Source: Bacillus sp. B1-b2 (GTDB lineage Bacteria > Bacillota > Bacilli > Bacillales > Cytobacillaceae). Taken from it: DNA of 64,000 nt. Position numbers and translations under genes: made by a program. Shown piece after piece: positions 1 to 11,190 of this stretch. Each line of letters begins with the position of its first letter. Position 1 is the stretch's first letter. Below the pieces are notes generated by a model. The model was not told the origin of the DNA and did no database searches. It worked only from the letters and a program-made list of their open reading frames with translations. The DNA lies in assembly GCF_009183415.1 (NCBI RefSeq), contig NZ_WEHU01000022.1, forward strand, positions 1-64,000, written 5' to 3'.

Positions 1-5
1 AAATA

Positions 6-122
<117 letters not shown>

Positions 123-135
123 CTGTCAAAAAGTT

Positions 136-167
136 CTGAAAGCAATTAAGCTTTCAGGGCTTTTTTT
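136..167 (+). terminator. rRNA operon intrinsic terminator
   Basis: An 8-bp stem (CTGAAAGC at 136-143 with GCTTTCAG at 150-157) is followed by a T tract at 161-167, directly after the 5S gene. This is a classical intrinsic terminator. Confidence 0.92.
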
Positions 168-367
168 ATATCTTTTTTTCTAAAATATATATATTTATCC
201 TTTTTTACTACCTCAATATAATGTAACCTCTATTTTTCCCTTTTTCTTAACCTAACTCCATAGTTAAACTAAATTATTGTTAAAACTTGAAAATTATAAT
301 AAATCAGACTATAGTTAATATAATATTTTAACCCCTCTTATACTAATAAATAGCAAAAACAATATAG

Positions 368-393
368 GTTTGGAATTGACGGAAATTGGGAAA
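368..393 (+). promoter_or_regulatory. candidate sigma-B promoter of the ctsR operon
   Basis: GTTTGG at 368-373 and GGGAAA at 388-393 are separated by 14 bases, close to the sigma-B consensus (GTTTAA, 13-15 bases, GGGWAW). In B. subtilis the clpC operon is known to have a sigma-B promoter upstream of its sigma-A promoter, and this site has the same relative position. The rest of 170-477 is AT-rich and non-coding. Confidence 0.5.
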
Positions 394-411
394 ATTAATA
401 AAGCGTCATTC

Positions 412-441
412 TTGCTAAACAATCTTTTTATCATGTATAAT
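412..441 (+). promoter_or_regulatory. sigma-A promoter of the ctsR operon
   Basis: TTGCTA at 412-417, an 18-base spacer and a perfect TATAAT at 436-441 form a vegetative promoter. The CtsR operator begins three bases after the -10 box, so repressor binding would cover the transcription start. Confidence 0.8.
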
Positions 442-444
442 ATT

Positions 445-461
445 AGTCAAATATAGTCAAA
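445..461 (+). promoter_or_regulatory. CtsR operator
   Basis: Two direct AGTCAAA heptads (445-451 and 455-461) are separated by TAT. This matches the CtsR operator consensus RGTCAAA-NAN-RGTCAAA. It overlaps the predicted transcription start of the operon that encodes CtsR, so it should mediate autoregulation. Confidence 0.93.
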
Positions 462-477
462 GTCAGAAGGGGGAGGC

Positions 478-942
478 TTGGTGAGAAATATTTCTGATAT
501 TATCGAGCATTACTTAAAAGAAGTATTAGAAATGAGCGAAAGATCATTAGTGGAGATAAAACGAAGTGAAATTGCTGATAAATTTGAATGTGTTCCATCA
601 CAAATCAATTATGTTATTAATACCCGGTTTACTATTGAAAAGGGGTATATAGTAGAGAGTAAACGTGGTGGAGGCGGCTTTATTCGAATTATGAAGGTTC
701 AAACACATGATCATGCTCATTTAATTGACCAAATACTTTCCCTTATTCAAATACGTATATCTCAAAGTAATGCCGAGAATATGATATATCGCTTAGTAGA
801 TGAAGAAGTCATTAATAAAAGAGAAGCAAAAATAATGTTAAGTGTAATAGACCGCTCCGTATTATATTTGGAGCTGCCATATAGAGATGAACTACGTGCA
901 AGAATTTTAAAAGCTATGCTGACTACGTTGAAATATAAATAG
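478..942 (+). CDS. ctsR: CtsR, transcriptional repressor of class III heat-shock genes
   Basis: Dimeric winged-HTH repressor of clp genes, inactivated during heat and protein stress. The 154-aa product has the typical N-terminus (NISDII), the DNA-binding HTH with PSQINYVINTRF, and the glycine-rich wing RGGGG at about residues 59-63 that is known to sense heat in this family. The start is TTG at 478 or GTG at 481. Both lie just behind GGGGGAGG (469-476); TTG gives the same N-terminal length as the B. subtilis protein. It is the first gene of ctsR-mcsA-mcsB-clpC, and a CtsR operator overlaps its promoter. Confidence 0.96.
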   Translation: MVRNISDIIEHYLKEVLEMSERSLVEIKRSEIADKFECVPSQINYVINTRFTIEKGYIVESKRGGGGFIRIMKVQTHDHAHLIDQILSLIQIRISQSNAENMIYRLVDEEVINKREAKIMLSVIDRSVLYLELPYRDELRARILKAMLTTLKYK

Positions 943-974
943 ACATTATTTGGTTTGTAATAGAGGTGAAAAAC

Positions 975-1523
975 ATGATGTGTTCGGAATGTAAGGAAAG
1001 ACCTGCTACTATTCATTTTTCCAAGAATATTAACGGAGAAACTACCGAGTTTCACTTATGTGAACATTGTGCAAAGGAAAATAGTGATATTAATCTATTT
1101 AATGGTTCGTCCGCTTTTTCCATAAACAACTTGTTAGCAGGATTATTAAACATAGAGCCAAGCTTTCAGCATATTAAAGAAGATTCATATAAAAAGCAGC
1201 AACACTTAAAATGTGAAGCTTGTAATATGACATTTTCCCAGTTTAGAAAATTAGGTAGGTTAGGTTGTCCTCATTGCTATGAAACGTTTAAAGAACAATT
1301 ACAGCCTTTTTTCAAGAGGTTACATGGTGGCAATATAGAACATAAAGGAAAAATACCTGAACGAATTGGTGGACATTTCCTTATAAAAAAAGAGATAGAT
1401 CTATTACGAAATAACTTAAGAGAATTAATTGATAATGAGGAATTTGAACAAGCAGCTGTGATTAGAGATGAAATTAGACAAAAGGAAAAACTCCTAACTT
1501 CCTTTAGCAAGGAGGTTGAATAA
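975..1523 (+). CDS. mcsA: McsA, zinc-finger activator of the McsB arginine kinase
   Basis: McsA binds and activates McsB and modulates CtsR. The 182-aa protein shows paired CxxC zinc motifs near the N-terminus (CSEC and CEHC), a further pair in the middle (CEAC and CPHC) and a C-terminal UVR-like coiled coil that ends in a charged helix. The open frame extends upstream to a GTG at 966, but that codon lies in the ribosome binding site GAGGTG (963-968). ATG 975 has normal spacing and gives the family N-terminus. The stop overlaps the mcsB leader. Confidence 0.95.
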   Translation: MMCSECKERPATIHFSKNINGETTEFHLCEHCAKENSDINLFNGSSAFSINNLLAGLLNIEPSFQHIKEDSYKKQQHLKCEACNMTFSQFRKLGRLGCPHCYETFKEQLQPFFKRLHGGNIEHKGKIPERIGGHFLIKKEIDLLRNNLRELIDNEEFEQAAVIRDEIRQKEKLLTSFSKEVE

Positions 1524-1524
1524 A

Positions 1525-2589
1525 ATGTCGATAGAAAAATTCATGAGCAAAGCTCGCACCTCTTGGATGTGCTCAGAAGGACCAGAATCAGACATAGTTT
1601 TAACATCTCGGGTAAGATTAGCAAGAAATATTCAAAATATAAAATTCCCACTTTTGTATTCTAATGAAGAAGCAACAGAAGTATATACTCAAGTAGAAAA
1701 TCAATTAATAAGTCAGACAGTAGAACCTTTTGGACAATTAGAATGTTTGCGTATGAGTGAATTAAATCAATTAGAAAAAAGAGTGTTGGTTGAAAAACAC
1801 CTGATTAGTCCTCAGCTTGCTAACGACTCCTCTTATGGTGGAGTAATACTATCAGAAAATGAAGAGATAAGTATTATGATAAATGAAGAAGATCATATAC
1901 GAATTCAATGTATAAAGCCTGGTCTTCAAGTGTTAGAGGCACTAGAGGAAGCTAATCAAATAGATGACATTATAGAAGAGTCTATAGATTATGCATTCCA
2001 TGGAGAAATGGGCTATTTGACTAGCTGTCCTACTAATATTGGAACAGGTTTAAGAGCTTCCGTGATGATGCATTTGCCCGGCATGGTGCTTACACAACAA
2101 ATGAATCGTATTATTCCTGCCATCCAACAGCTTGGTTTAGTGGTAAGAGGAATATATGGTGAGGGCAGCGAAGCATTAGGTAATATATTTCAAATTTCTA
2201 ACCAAATTACTTTGGGTAGGACAGAACAAGACATTATTGAAGATTTAAAGAGTGTTGTAACCCAATTGATTGAACAGGAAAAAGTAGCAAGGAATGCATT
2301 AGTGAAAACCTCTAACATACAATTAGAAGACAGAGTTTTCCGTTCTTATGGAATCCTTCTGAATAGTCGTATTATGGAGACAAAAGAGGCAGCTAAATGC
2401 TTGTCAGATGTTCGATTAGGAATAGATCTAGGCTATATTAAAAATGTCTCTAAAAGCATACTTAATGAACTAATGATTCTTACTCAGCCTGGGTTTCTAC
2501 AGTTATATGCAGGCGAACAAATGAATCCAAATGATCGCGATATTCGTCGCGCATCCTTAATAAGAGAAAGACTAAAATTAGAAAACTAA
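1525..2589 (+). CDS. mcsB: McsB, protein arginine kinase
   Basis: McsB phosphorylates arginine residues on CtsR and on misfolded proteins, marking them for ClpC-ClpP. The 354-aa sequence has the phosphagen-kinase-like signatures SSRIRLAR-type (TSRVRLARN, about residues 29-37), the active-site segment [11 protein letters not shown] and the C-terminal [10 protein letters not shown] region. ATG 1525 is preferred over the in-frame TTG at 1516 because AAGGAGG at 1509-1515 is then correctly spaced. It is coupled to mcsA: the mcsA stop lies two bases before this start. Confidence 0.96.
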   Translation: MSIEKFMSKARTSWMCSEGPESDIVLTSRVRLARNIQNIKFPLLYSNEEATEVYTQVENQLISQTVEPFGQLECLRMSELNQLEKRVLVEKHLISPQLANDSSYGGVILSENEEISIMINEEDHIRIQCIKPGLQVLEALEEANQIDDIIEESIDYAFHGEMGYLTSCPTNIGTGLRASVMMHLPGMVLTQQMNRIIPAIQQLGLVVRGIYGEGSEALGNIFQISNQITLGRTEQDIIEDLKSVVTQLIEQEKVARNALVKTSNIQLEDRVFRSYGILLNSRIMETKEAAKCLSDVRLGIDLGYIKNVSKSILNELMILTQPGFLQLYAGEQMNPNDRDIRRASLIRERLKLEN

Positions 2590-2615
2590 TAAATGATTTT
2601 AAGGAGGATGAAAGT

Positions 2616-5063
2616 ATGATGTTTGGACGATTTACGGAAAGATCTCAAAAGGTTTTAGCTCTATCCCAAGAAGAGGCAATGCGACTTGGTCATAACAATA
2701 TAGGAACAGAACATATCTTACTTGGTTTGGTACGAGAGGGAGAAGGTATCGCTGCTAAAGCTTTACAAGCTTTAGGCTTAGAAGCTGAGAAGATTCAAGA
2801 GGAAGTAGAGAAACTGATTGGTAGAGGTCACGAGGCTACTGCAGTTCCACACTATACCCCAAGAGCGAAAAAAGTAATTGAGCTCTCCATGGATGAAGCT
2901 AGAAAATTAGGTCATTCCTATGTTGGGACAGAACATATCTTGCTTGGTTTAATAAGAGAGGGAGAAGGGGTTGCTGCTAGAGTATTAAATAACTTAGGAG
3001 TTAGTTTAAATAAAGCTCGTCAGCAGGTACTTCAATTATTAGGAAGCAGTGAGTCGGGAAGCCATCAGGGTGGTTCTGCTGCAAGTGCAAATACTCCAAC
3101 TCTAGATAGTTTAGCACGCGATTTAACGGCTATTGCTAGAGAAGGTAGCTTAGACCCTGTAATTGGCCGAAGTAAAGAAATTCAACGTGTTATCGAGGTA
3201 TTGAGTAGACGTACAAAAAATAACCCAGTACTCATTGGAGAACCAGGTGTAGGGAAAACAGCTATCGCAGAAGGTTTAGCACAACAAATTATTCAAAATG
3301 AGGTTCCTGAAATCCTTCGTGATAAACGAGTAATGACCCTTGATATGGGTACGGTTGTTGCAGGCACAAAATATCGTGGTGAATTTGAGGATCGTCTGAA
3401 AAAAGTGATGGATGAGATTCGTCAGGCTGGTAATATTATTCTGTTTATTGATGAATTGCATACATTAATTGGTGCTGGTGGAGCAGAAGGAGCAATAGAT
3501 GCTTCCAATATCCTTAAGCCTTCTTTAGCAAGAGGAGAACTTCAATGTATAGGGGCAACAACACTAGACGAATATCGTAAGTACATTGAAAAAGATGCTG
3601 CATTAGAAAGAAGATTCCAGCCTATTACAGTAGATGAACCAACTAGTGAAGAATCTGTTCAAATTTTAAAAGGGCTAAGAGATCGTTATGAAGCACACCA
3701 TCGTGTATCTATAACAGACGAAGCTATTGAAGCTGCTGTTAAATTATCTGATCGCTATATCTCTGATCGCTTTTTACCAGATAAAGCTATTGATTTAATT
3801 GATGAAGCTGGCTCGAAAGTGCGCTTAAAATCGTATACAACTCCTCCAAATTTAAAAGAGCTAGAGGTAAAACTAGAGGAAGTTCGCAAAGAGAAGGATG
3901 CTTCCGTTCAAAGTCAAGAGTTTGAAAAAGCGGCATCTTTACGTGATACAGAGCAGCGATTAAGAGAGAAGCTAGAAGAAACGAAAAAGAGTTGGAAAGA
4001 AAAGCAAGGACAAGAAAATACAGAGGTTACTGTAGAGGATATTGCTAGTGTTGTATCTAGCTGGACCGGAATACCCGTATCTAAGCTTGCACAAACAGAA
4101 ACAGATAAATTACTAAATATGGAGAACATCTTACATGATCGAGTAATTGGTCAAGAAGAAGCAGTTAAGGCTATCTCTAAGGCAGTAAGACGTGCTAGAG
4201 CAGGTTTAAAAGATCCTAAGCGTCCAATAGGCTCCTTTATATTCCTTGGTCCAACTGGAGTAGGTAAAACAGAGCTAGCTCGTGCGTTAGCAGAATCTAT
4301 GTTTGGCGATGAGGATGCTATGATTCGAATCGATATGTCTGAATACATGGAAAAACACTCAACTTCTAGATTAGTGGGATCACCTCCAGGTTATGTTGGA
4401 TATGAAGAAGGTGGACAATTAACAGAAAAGGTAAGAAGAAAGCCATATTCTGTTGTTCTTCTTGATGAGATTGAAAAGGCACATCCTGATGTATTCAACA
4501 TTCTTCTACAGGTATTAGAAGATGGACGTTTAACAGATTCTAAAGGAAGAACAGTTGATTTTAGAAATACAGTCTTAATCATGACTTCTAACGTCGGAGC
4601 TTCAGCATTAAAACAAAACAAATATGTTGGTTTTAATGTACAAGATGGAGATCAAGATTATAAAGACATGAAAGGCAAAGTGTTGGAAGAGTTAAAAAGA
4701 GCATTCCGTCCTGAATTTCTTAACCGTATAGATGAAACAATTGTTTTCCATGCTTTAGAGAAGAAGCATCTAAGAGAGATCGTTACATTAATGGCTGATC
4801 AGTTAGTGAAACGTCTGAAAGAACAGGATATTCATTTAGCAATAACAGAAGCAGCTAAAGAGAAAATTGCGGAAGAGGGATATGATCCTGAATATGGAGC
4901 AAGACCACTACGTCGTGCTATTCAAAAACATATTGAAGACCGTCTATCCGAGGAACTCTTAAAAGGCACTATTTTAACAGGACAACAGGTTGATCTAGAT
5001 GTTGAGAATGGCGAATTTATAGTAAAGCTGCAGAATTCGGATGCAGTCAACCTTCAAAAATAA
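2616..5063 (+). CDS. clpC: ClpC, AAA+ unfoldase of the ClpCP protease
   Basis: Hsp100 ATPase that unfolds substrates for ClpP, including arginine-phosphorylated proteins, CtsR and ComK. The 815-aa protein has the double Clp-N repeat (residues 1-150), AAA1 with Walker A GEPGVGKT at 208-215, the middle coiled-coil domain with a UVR motif, AAA2 with Walker A GPTGVGKT at 545-552, and a ClpB-type D2-small domain. The conserved VGFN ClpP-docking loop lies near residues 670-673. ATG 2616 and 2619 are both possible; AAGGAGG lies at 2601-2607. Last gene of the CtsR operon, followed by a hairpin. Confidence 0.98.
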   Translation: MMFGRFTERSQKVLALSQEEAMRLGHNNIGTEHILLGLVREGEGIAAKALQALGLEAEKIQEEVEKLIGRGHEATAVPHYTPRAKKVIELSMDEARKLGHSYVGTEHILLGLIREGEGVAARVLNNLGVSLNKARQQVLQLLGSSESGSHQGGSAASANTPTLDSLARDLTAIAREGSLDPVIGRSKEIQRVIEVLSRRTKNNPVLIGEPGVGKTAIAEGLAQQIIQNEVPEILRDKRVMTLDMGTVVAGTKYRGEFEDRLKKVMDEIRQAGNIILFIDELHTLIGAGGAEGAIDASNILKPSLARGELQCIGATTLDEYRKYIEKDAALERRFQPITVDEPTSEESVQILKGLRDRYEAHHRVSITDEAIEAAVKLSDRYISDRFLPDKAIDLIDEAGSKVRLKSYTTPPNLKELEVKLEEVRKEKDASVQSQEFEKAASLRDTEQRLREKLEETKKSWKEKQGQENTEVTVEDIASVVSSWTGIPVSKLAQTETDKLLNMENILHDRVIGQEEAVKAISKAVRRARAGLKDPKRPIGSFIFLGPTGVGKTELARALAESMFGDEDAMIRIDMSEYMEKHSTSRLVGSPPGYVGYEEGGQLTEKVRRKPYSVVLLDEIEKAHPDVFNILLQVLEDGRLTDSKGRTVDFRNTVLIMTSNVGASALKQNKYVGFNVQDGDQDYKDMKGKVLEELKRAFRPEFLNRIDETIVFHALEKKHLREIVTLMADQLVKRLKEQDIHLAITEAAKEKIAEEGYDPEYGARPLRRAIQKHIEDRLSEELLKGTILTGQQVDLDVENGEFIVKLQNSDAVNLQK

Positions 5064-5080
5064 TTATCATTACCATAAAG

Positions 5081-5120
5081 TGACACACGTATTTTATTTA
5101 TTTACGTGTGTCATTTGTTT
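5081..5120 (+). terminator. terminator after clpC
   Basis: An 11-bp perfect stem (TGACACACGTA at 5081-5091 with its complement at 5103-5113) is followed by a broken T run. It closes the ctsR-clpC operon. Confidence 0.75.
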
Positions 5121-5186
5121 ATTATAGAAAAATAAGAGAAAATGAAGTTATTATTTTTCTAACTAGATATAAATGGAGGTTTAAGT

Positions 5187-6566
5187 TTGGCTAAAAGAAA
5201 AACAAAATTTATGTGTCAGGATTGTGGATATGAATCAGCCAAGTGGATGGGAAAGTGTCCTGGTTGTGGTAATTGGAACACAATGGTAGAAGAAGTAGAA
5301 AAGAGTTCTGGACAAAGAAAAGGTGCTTTTGCTCATACAGCTACCAGTACTATTGCAGCAAAGCCAATACCTATTACGAGCATCGAAACCGTTAATGAAC
5401 CACGAATATATACTGAATTAGCAGAATTAAACCGTGTATTAGGTGGAGGCATTGTACGAGGATCTCTCGTATTAATTGGGGGAGATCCAGGGATTGGGAA
5501 ATCAACTTTGCTACTACAGGTATCTTCTCAGTTAGCGCAGAAGAGACATTCTGTTTTATATGTATCGGGGGAAGAATCGCAGAAACAAACCAAGTTAAGA
5601 GCAGATCGTTTAGGAGTAATGTCAGAACACCTACTTGTTTATTCAGAAACAAATTTAGAGGAAATAAGCCGAACTATTGAAAATACCAACGTAGAGTTTG
5701 TTGTCATTGATTCCATACAAACCATCTATCACCCAGAAGTCACTTCAGCGCCAGGTAGTGTTTCTCAAGTAAGAGAGTGTACAGCAGAGCTAATGCGTAT
5801 AGGGAAAACCAAAGGAATTGCTATTTTTATAGTTGGACATGTGACGAAAGAGGGCTCTATTGCAGGACCAAGGCTCTTAGAGCACATGGTGGATACTGTA
5901 TTATATTTTGAAGGGGAACGCCATCATACTTATCGCATTTTGCGGGCTGTAAAGAATAGATTTGGATCTACTAATGAGATGGGTATTTTTGAAATGAAGG
6001 AATTTGGTCTAGAGGAAGTAGAAAATCCATCAGAGATTTTTCTAGAAGAGCGCTCACAAGGTGCGGCAGGTTCCACAGTTGTAGCATCAATGGAAGGTAC
6101 AAGGCCAGTCTTGGTTGAAATTCAAGCTTTAATTTCTCCGACGAGCTTTGGTAATCCAAGGAGAATGGCTACAGGAATCGATCATAATAGAGTTCCACTC
6201 TTAATGGCTGTATTAGAGAAAAGAGTAGGTATGCTATTACAAAATCAAGATGCCTACCTGAAAGTAGCAGGTGGAGTAAAACTAGATGAACCTGCTATTG
6301 ATTTAGCCATTGCCGTTAGTATTGCTTCAAGCTTTAGAGATAAGCCAACAAGAGCTACAGATTGTATTATTGGAGAAGTTGGTTTAACCGGTGAGGTAAG
6401 AAGGGTTTCTCGCATTGAACAAAGAGTACAGGAGGCTGCTAAGTTAGGGTTTGAGCGTGTGATTGTACCAGCTAATAATATAAGTGGATTTAAACCTCCT
6501 AAAGGAGTAGAAGTGATTGGAGTAAATACAGTGGCAGAGGCATTAACTGCTGCTCTAGGTTATTAG
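5187..6566 (+). CDS. radA: RadA (Sms), DNA repair and branch-migration ATPase
   Basis: Hexameric DnaB/RecA-like ATPase that drives branch migration in recombination and natural transformation. The 459 residues contain the N-terminal zinc finger C10-x2-C13 / C24-x2-C27, Walker [11 protein letters not shown] at 98-107, the RadA-specific KNRFG motif at 256-260 and a C-terminal Lon-like domain. The start is TTG at 5187 behind TGGAGGT (5174-5180). In relatives the next gene is disA; here it is not, and yacL has its own promoter. Confidence 0.97.
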   Translation: MAKRKTKFMCQDCGYESAKWMGKCPGCGNWNTMVEEVEKSSGQRKGAFAHTATSTIAAKPIPITSIETVNEPRIYTELAELNRVLGGGIVRGSLVLIGGDPGIGKSTLLLQVSSQLAQKRHSVLYVSGEESQKQTKLRADRLGVMSEHLLVYSETNLEEISRTIENTNVEFVVIDSIQTIYHPEVTSAPGSVSQVRECTAELMRIGKTKGIAIFIVGHVTKEGSIAGPRLLEHMVDTVLYFEGERHHTYRILRAVKNRFGSTNEMGIFEMKEFGLEEVENPSEIFLEERSQGAAGSTVVASMEGTRPVLVEIQALISPTSFGNPRRMATGIDHNRVPLLMAVLEKRVGMLLQNQDAYLKVAGGVKLDEPAIDLAIAVSIASSFRDKPTRATDCIIGEVGLTGEVRRVSRIEQRVQEAAKLGFERVIVPANNISGFKPPKGVEVIGVNTVAEALTAALGY

Positions 6567-6639
6567 TAGATTACCTTTTATAAAGAAAAAAGCCGTTGAA
6601 GTGGAAAAAACTATGTGTTAAAATGGATTATTTAATTAT

Positions 6640-6667
6640 TTGACATTAACTTGTTTTGAATGATAAT
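6640..6667 (+). promoter_or_regulatory. sigma-A promoter upstream of yacL
   Basis: TTGACA at 6640-6645, a 16-base spacer and GATAAT at 6662-6667 form a good vegetative promoter in the radA-yacL gap (6567-6797). No other gene is visible in the gap, in particular no disA. Confidence 0.6.
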
Positions 6668-6797
6668 CTAGTTTTATCCAATGAATTCATAAATTACTTA
6701 TAAAAAATTAACTTTTTCATTACAAATAAAAAATTCCTGTAATAATAGGTTTCAAATTTAGGAATTTGTTTATAATGTGGAAGAGGAGGTGGAAGTA

Positions 6798-7871
6798 TTG
6801 TTAAAACGCATTGTTCAGGCTTGTTTCTTAATTATCGGAGGAACAATTGGATTTTTATTTATTCCTGATTTATTTTCAGTGATGTCCATTAATTATGAGT
6901 TAATTAATAACGTATATGTGTCAGCAATACTTGGAGCCATTATATTTTATTTTATTACTTTCTGGGCGATTGATCACATCGTTAACTTTATTAAGTTATT
7001 AGAAGAAAAGATAGTAAAAGCTCCTATTACCGATATTATCTTTGGTGGTGTTGGAATAGCTTTTGGTTTAACCTTGGCTTTTTTAGTAGCGTATACTTTA
7101 TCTTCTGTTCCAGTATTAAATACAGTTGCTCCTATTCTTTTAGCTTTACTTTTTGGTTATTTAGGGTTTCAAGTTGGATTTAAGAAAAGGGATGAATTAC
7201 TGAATCTATTTACTGCTAGACGGAAGAAGTCAACAGAAGAAGAACCAGTTAAAGTAGAGAAAAGTGATTTAAAGATATTGGATACTAGTGTTATTATTGA
7301 TGGAAGAATAGCAGATATATGTCGAACAGGATTTTTAGAAGGAACAATCGTTATTCCACAGTTTGTCTTGGGCGAGCTTCAGCATATTGCTGATTCATCA
7401 GACGCATTGAAGCGAAATCGAGGTAGAAGAGGATTGGACATTCTTAATAAAATCCAAAAGGAACTAGCAATTAAGGTAGAGATCTATGAAGGGGATTTTG
7501 AAGAAATCGCTGAGGTAGATAGCAAACTAGTTAAATTAGCTAAGTTGACAAATGGCATAGTCGTTACAAATGATTTCAATTTAAATAAAGTATGTGAATT
7601 ACAAAAGGTTTCCGTTCTAAATATTAATGATTTGGCAAATGCCGTGAAACCAGTAGTTCTTCCCGGCGAAGAAATGAAAATCCAAATTATCAAGGATGGG
7701 AAAGAGCATAACCAAGGTGTTGCCTATCTTGATGATGGTACGATGATTGTTGTGGAAGAAGGTCGAAATTATATAGGTAAGCATATTGATGTAGTGGTTA
7801 CTAGTGTCTTACAAACATCAGCAGGTAGAATGATTTTTGCTAAACCTAAGTTGTTAGAAAAAGCATTATAA
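6798..7871 (+). CDS. yacL: YacL family membrane protein with PIN and TRAM domains
   Basis: A 357-aa protein with about four N-terminal membrane segments (residues 1-130), a PIN-type nuclease domain beginning at [12 protein letters not shown] with acidic residues characteristic of the fold, and a C-terminal TRAM domain (about residues 290-350). The family is conserved in this locus in Firmicutes, but its substrate is not established. The frame is open from 6777, but TTG 6798 follows AGGAGGTGG (6784-6792) and gives the MLKRIVQ start of the family. Confidence 0.93.
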   Translation: MLKRIVQACFLIIGGTIGFLFIPDLFSVMSINYELINNVYVSAILGAIIFYFITFWAIDHIVNFIKLLEEKIVKAPITDIIFGGVGIAFGLTLAFLVAYTLSSVPVLNTVAPILLALLFGYLGFQVGFKKRDELLNLFTARRKKSTEEEPVKVEKSDLKILDTSVIIDGRIADICRTGFLEGTIVIPQFVLGELQHIADSSDALKRNRGRRGLDILNKIQKELAIKVEIYEGDFEEIAEVDSKLVKLAKLTNGIVVTNDFNLNKVCELQKVSVLNINDLANAVKPVVLPGEEMKIQIIKDGKEHNQGVAYLDDGTMIVVEEGRNYIGKHIDVVVTSVLQTSAGRMIFAKPKLLEKAL

Positions 7872-7890
7872 AAGGGTAGGGGTTCATGTT

Positions 7891-8595
7891 ATGGCTTATG
7901 AAGTCATTATTCCAGCAGCAGGACAAGGTAAAAGAATGGGTGTGGGTAAAAATAAGCTATTCTTAGAAATAGACGGCATCCCAGTTTTTATCCATACATT
8001 ACAAGTATTTGAAGAAGATAATAATTGTCAGGGCATTTGGTTAGTGGTTAGTCCTCAGGATAAAGAAGAAATGCATCAATTACTTGAAAAATATGAGATA
8101 AAAAAGATTCAAGCTCTGGTAGAAGGTGGAAAAGAAAGACAACACAGTGTCTACCATGCAGTGAAAAGGATAAAAAACAACTCAATAGTGCTTGTTCATG
8201 ATGCTGCAAGACCTTTTATTCAAATAGAGCAATTAGAAATATTAGCAGAAACTGCTAAAGAAAGCGGAGCAGCTGTTTTAGCGGTACCTATTAAAGATAC
8301 AGTGAAAAAGGTACAAGGTGATTTAGTAGTAGAAACAGTGGAGCGTTCTAGCTTGTGGGCTATTCAAACCCCACAAGCTTTTCGCATTTCTATTTTAAAA
8401 GAGGCTCATGAGAAGGCAGAGTTAGATACATATGTAGGAACAGATGATGCAAGCTTGATTGAAAGATTAGGGTTTCCTGTACGTATTATAGAGGGAAATT
8501 ACGATAATATTAAGCTTACAACTCCAGAGGATTTATATTTTGCAGAGGCTATTCTTGCGAAAAAAAGTATAGAAAAAATGAAAATAAAGGAGTAA
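7891..8595 (+). CDS. ispD: IspD, 2-C-methyl-D-erythritol 4-phosphate cytidylyltransferase
   Basis: Third step of the MEP isoprenoid pathway: joins CTP and MEP to give CDP-ME. The 234-aa protein shows the nucleotide-binding loop [10 protein letters not shown] near the N-terminus, the segment VHDAARPF, and TPQAFR plus TTPEDL in the C-terminal half, all conserved in IspD. It sits four bases before ispF, the usual pairing, and 19 bases after yacL. Confidence 0.97.
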   Translation: MAYEVIIPAAGQGKRMGVGKNKLFLEIDGIPVFIHTLQVFEEDNNCQGIWLVVSPQDKEEMHQLLEKYEIKKIQALVEGGKERQHSVYHAVKRIKNNSIVLVHDAARPFIQIEQLEILAETAKESGAAVLAVPIKDTVKKVQGDLVVETVERSSLWAIQTPQAFRISILKEAHEKAELDTYVGTDDASLIERLGFPVRIIEGNYDNIKLTTPEDLYFAEAILAKKSIEKMKIKE

Positions 8596-8599
8596 ACCA

Positions 8600-9082
8600 A
8601 TGTTTCGAATAGGACAGGGTTTTGATGTACACCAATTAGTTGAGGGAAGACCGCTTATTATTGGAGGAATTGAAATTCCATATGAAAAAGGATTATTAGG
8701 TCATTCAGATGCAGATGTTCTATTGCATACTATTGCAGATGCATGTCTAGGTGCTGTAGGAGAAGGAGATATAGGGAAGCATTTTCCAGATACAGATGCG
8801 GCATTTAAAGATGCTGATTCTGCAAAACTACTTCAGCATGTGTGGGAAATTGTAAAGCAAAAAGGGTATGAATTAGTGAATGTGGATTGCACTATAATGG
8901 CTCAACAGCCAAAAATGGCTCCGCATATTAAAACAATGCAAGAAAGAATAGCTGAATTGTTAGAAACAAGTGCGGGAAATGTTAATGTGAAAGCTACAAC
9001 AACTGAAAAGCTAGGCTTTACTGGAAGGGGAGAAGGGATTGCCTCTCTTGCAGTTGTTTTATTACAGAAAAGAACAGTTTAA
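8600..9082 (+). CDS. ispF: IspF, 2-C-methyl-D-erythritol 2,4-cyclodiphosphate synthase
   Basis: Converts CDP-ME-2-phosphate to the cyclic diphosphate MEcPP in the MEP pathway. The 160-aa product is of normal length. The zinc ligands are visible as D9, H11 (GFDVH) and H43 (in the segment [10 protein letters not shown]), and the C-terminal [16 protein letters not shown] motif forms the CMP site. ATG 8600 overlaps no gene; AAAGGAG lies just upstream within the ispD end. Confidence 0.97.
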   Translation: MFRIGQGFDVHQLVEGRPLIIGGIEIPYEKGLLGHSDADVLLHTIADACLGAVGEGDIGKHFPDTDAAFKDADSAKLLQHVWEIVKQKGYELVNVDCTIMAQQPKMAPHIKTMQERIAELLETSAGNVNVKATTTEKLGFTGRGEGIASLAVVLLQKRTV

Positions 9083-9261
9083 TAGCAATCTATAAGGGAA
9101 ACGCTCTTTTAAAGGAAAAAACAAAATGATAGAATAGAGAACAAAAGCGTAAGTTATTAACCTATACGGTATTAGCACTAATATAATATATCTTTTATGA
9201 GAAAGTAATGGGATACACTTGCGTATTTATTAGAACTGAATAATTAAGGAGGCACATTGGC

Positions 9262-10719
9262 ATGTCTAAAGAAATTCGTGTTCGGTATGCACCAAGTCCA
9301 ACTGGACATTTGCATATAGGGAATGCGCGTACTGCACTATTTAACTATTTATTTGCTCGAAGCACTGGTGGCAAATTTATTATCCGTATTGAGGATACAG
9401 ATAAAAAAAGAAACATCCAAGGTGGAGAAGAAAGCCAGTTGAAATATTTAAAATGGCTTGGAATGGACTGGGATGAAAGCGTAGATGTAGGTGGAGAGTA
9501 CGGCCCATACCGTCAATCTGAGAGAAATGATATTTATAAAAAATACTATACGGAGCTTTTAGAGAAGGGCTTAGCTTATAAGTGCTATTGTACAGAAGAA
9601 GAGATTCTAGCTGAAAGAGAAGCACAAGTGAGTAAAGGGGAGACACCTAAATATTCAGGGAAGTGCCGTCATTTAACGAAGGAACAACAAGAGAAGCTAG
9701 AAGCAGAAGGAAGACAACCTAGTATTCGTATCTTAGTTCCAGAAAATGTGGTATATGAATTTGAAGATATGGTAAAAGGTTCTGTTTCTTTTGAATCGGA
9801 AACAATTGGTGATTATGTTATTGTGAAAAAAGATGGTACACCAACGTATAATTTTGCTGTAGCTATTGATGATCACTTAATGGAAATTTCCCATGTATTA
9901 CGTGGAGACGATCATATTACTAATACACCTAAGCAGTTGATGATTTATGATGCTCTTGGGTGGGAGAGACCTGTTTTTGGTCATATGACATTAATCGTAA
10001 ATGAAAATAGAAAGAAGCTTAGTAAGCGAGATGAATCTATTATTCAATTTATTGAACAGTATGAAGAGTTGGGTTATCTTCCTGAAGCTTTATTCAACTT
10101 CATTACACTACTTGGATGGTCACCTGAAGGAGAAGAGGAGATATTCTCTTTAGAAGAGTTCGTTCGTATTTTTGACCCAGCAAGATTATCAAAATCTCCA
10201 GCATTATTTGATCAAAATAAATTAGCATGGATGAATAATCAGTATATTAAGAAGGCAGAGCTAGATACAGTAATAGAACTTGCATTACCTCATTTAGTAA
10301 AAGCAGGCTTAGTAAGTGAAAATCGAACAGACACAGAAAATGCTTGGATAAGACGATTAGTGGATTTATACCAGGAACAAATGAGCTGTGGAGCAGACAT
10401 TGTGGAATTATCTCCGTTATTCTTTGCTGATGACATCCAATATGAAGAAGAGGCAAAGGAAGTATTGGCTGGTGAACAAGTTCCTACTGTTGTACAAGCA
10501 TTTAAAGACGCGCTTTCAGAAATGCCTGAGTGGAGTGCAGATCAAATTAAATCTGCGATAAAAGCCGTACAAAAGGCTACCGGGCAAAAAGGAAAGAACT
10601 TATTTATGCCAATTCGAGTAGCAACTACGGGGCAAACACATGGGCCTGATTTACCAAAAGCAATTGAGCTTTTAGGGCAAGACAAAATTGAGAGTCGCCT
10701 AGCAAAATTAATTAGTTAA
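9262..10719 (+). CDS. gltX: glutamyl-tRNA synthetase
   Basis: Class I synthetase charging tRNA-Glu; in Bacillales the enzyme is non-discriminating and also mischarges tRNA-Gln for later amidation. The 485-aa sequence has the HIGH motif (HLHIG, about residues 16-20), the KMSKS equivalent KLSKRDES, and the C-terminal anticodon-binding cage. AAGGAGG precedes ATG 9262. The upstream gap (9083-9261) has a TATAAT at 9182-9187 but no convincing -35 box. Confidence 0.97.
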   Translation: MSKEIRVRYAPSPTGHLHIGNARTALFNYLFARSTGGKFIIRIEDTDKKRNIQGGEESQLKYLKWLGMDWDESVDVGGEYGPYRQSERNDIYKKYYTELLEKGLAYKCYCTEEEILAEREAQVSKGETPKYSGKCRHLTKEQQEKLEAEGRQPSIRILVPENVVYEFEDMVKGSVSFESETIGDYVIVKKDGTPTYNFAVAIDDHLMEISHVLRGDDHITNTPKQLMIYDALGWERPVFGHMTLIVNENRKKLSKRDESIIQFIEQYEELGYLPEALFNFITLLGWSPEGEEEIFSLEEFVRIFDPARLSKSPALFDQNKLAWMNNQYIKKAELDTVIELALPHLVKAGLVSENRTDTENAWIRRLVDLYQEQMSCGADIVELSPLFFADDIQYEEEAKEVLAGEQVPTVVQAFKDALSEMPEWSADQIKSAIKAVQKATGQKGKNLFMPIRVATTGQTHGPDLPKAIELLGQDKIESRLAKLIS

Positions 10720-10769
10720 CTTTTTGCATAAAATGTAATATAGTATAGGAAATAAATAATAAAATAAGA

Positions 10770-11045
10770 TAAATCGTAGATGAGGAAAAGTAAGAAAAGG
10801 AAGCTTTTTAGAGAGAATCATCATTGGCTGAAAGTGATTTAAGCTCATCCTTTTTTGAAGTGCACCTCTGAGTCTTTTATTGAAAAATAAATAGTCCCTT
10901 TTAGAAGGGAGTATTATTAAGTAGATAGAAGCGGGTTCCTACCCGTTATAAGGTCGAGTGGAGATTATTGCTTGGGCAATAATTTAAACAGAGTGGAACC
11001 GCGCCGAAAAAGCGTCTCTGTCTTTTTAGACAGGGACGTTTTTTG
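10770..11045 (+). promoter_or_regulatory. T-box riboswitch, predicted tRNA-Cys specific
   Basis: The T-box sequence AGAGTGGAACCGCG lies at 10990-11003. It is followed by an 11-bp terminator stem (11013-11023 with 11028-11038) and a T run at 11039-11044. Upstream is a Stem I-like region starting near 10774 (GATGAGGAAAAGTA), with TGC at 10861-10863 in the place expected for the specifier, which reads Cys. It precedes cysE-cysS, so uncharged tRNA-Cys should favour antitermination. The gap 10720-11190 is accounted for mainly by this leader. Confidence 0.9.
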
Positions 11046-11190
11046 CTTTAAATCTTGCGAAAATACGAGTGTGAAGCAGTAAAAGCAAAGGGGATAACAC
11101 ATTTAGTCATAACAGGTAGATGAAAGGTATATTGCAAGAAAGAAGAGAAGATTTCTACTTGGTAGATTGGATTATGAGGGAGGGGTAGCT

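Noticed and set aside
6771-6776. TATAAT directly before yacL as its promoter
   Set aside because: No matching -35 box at a proper distance, and transcription would start in the ribosome binding site. The TTGACA/GATAAT pair at 6640-6667 is better.
9083-9261. T-box or other riboswitch before gltX
   Set aside because: No T-box sequence and no terminator hairpin found; only an isolated TATAAT.
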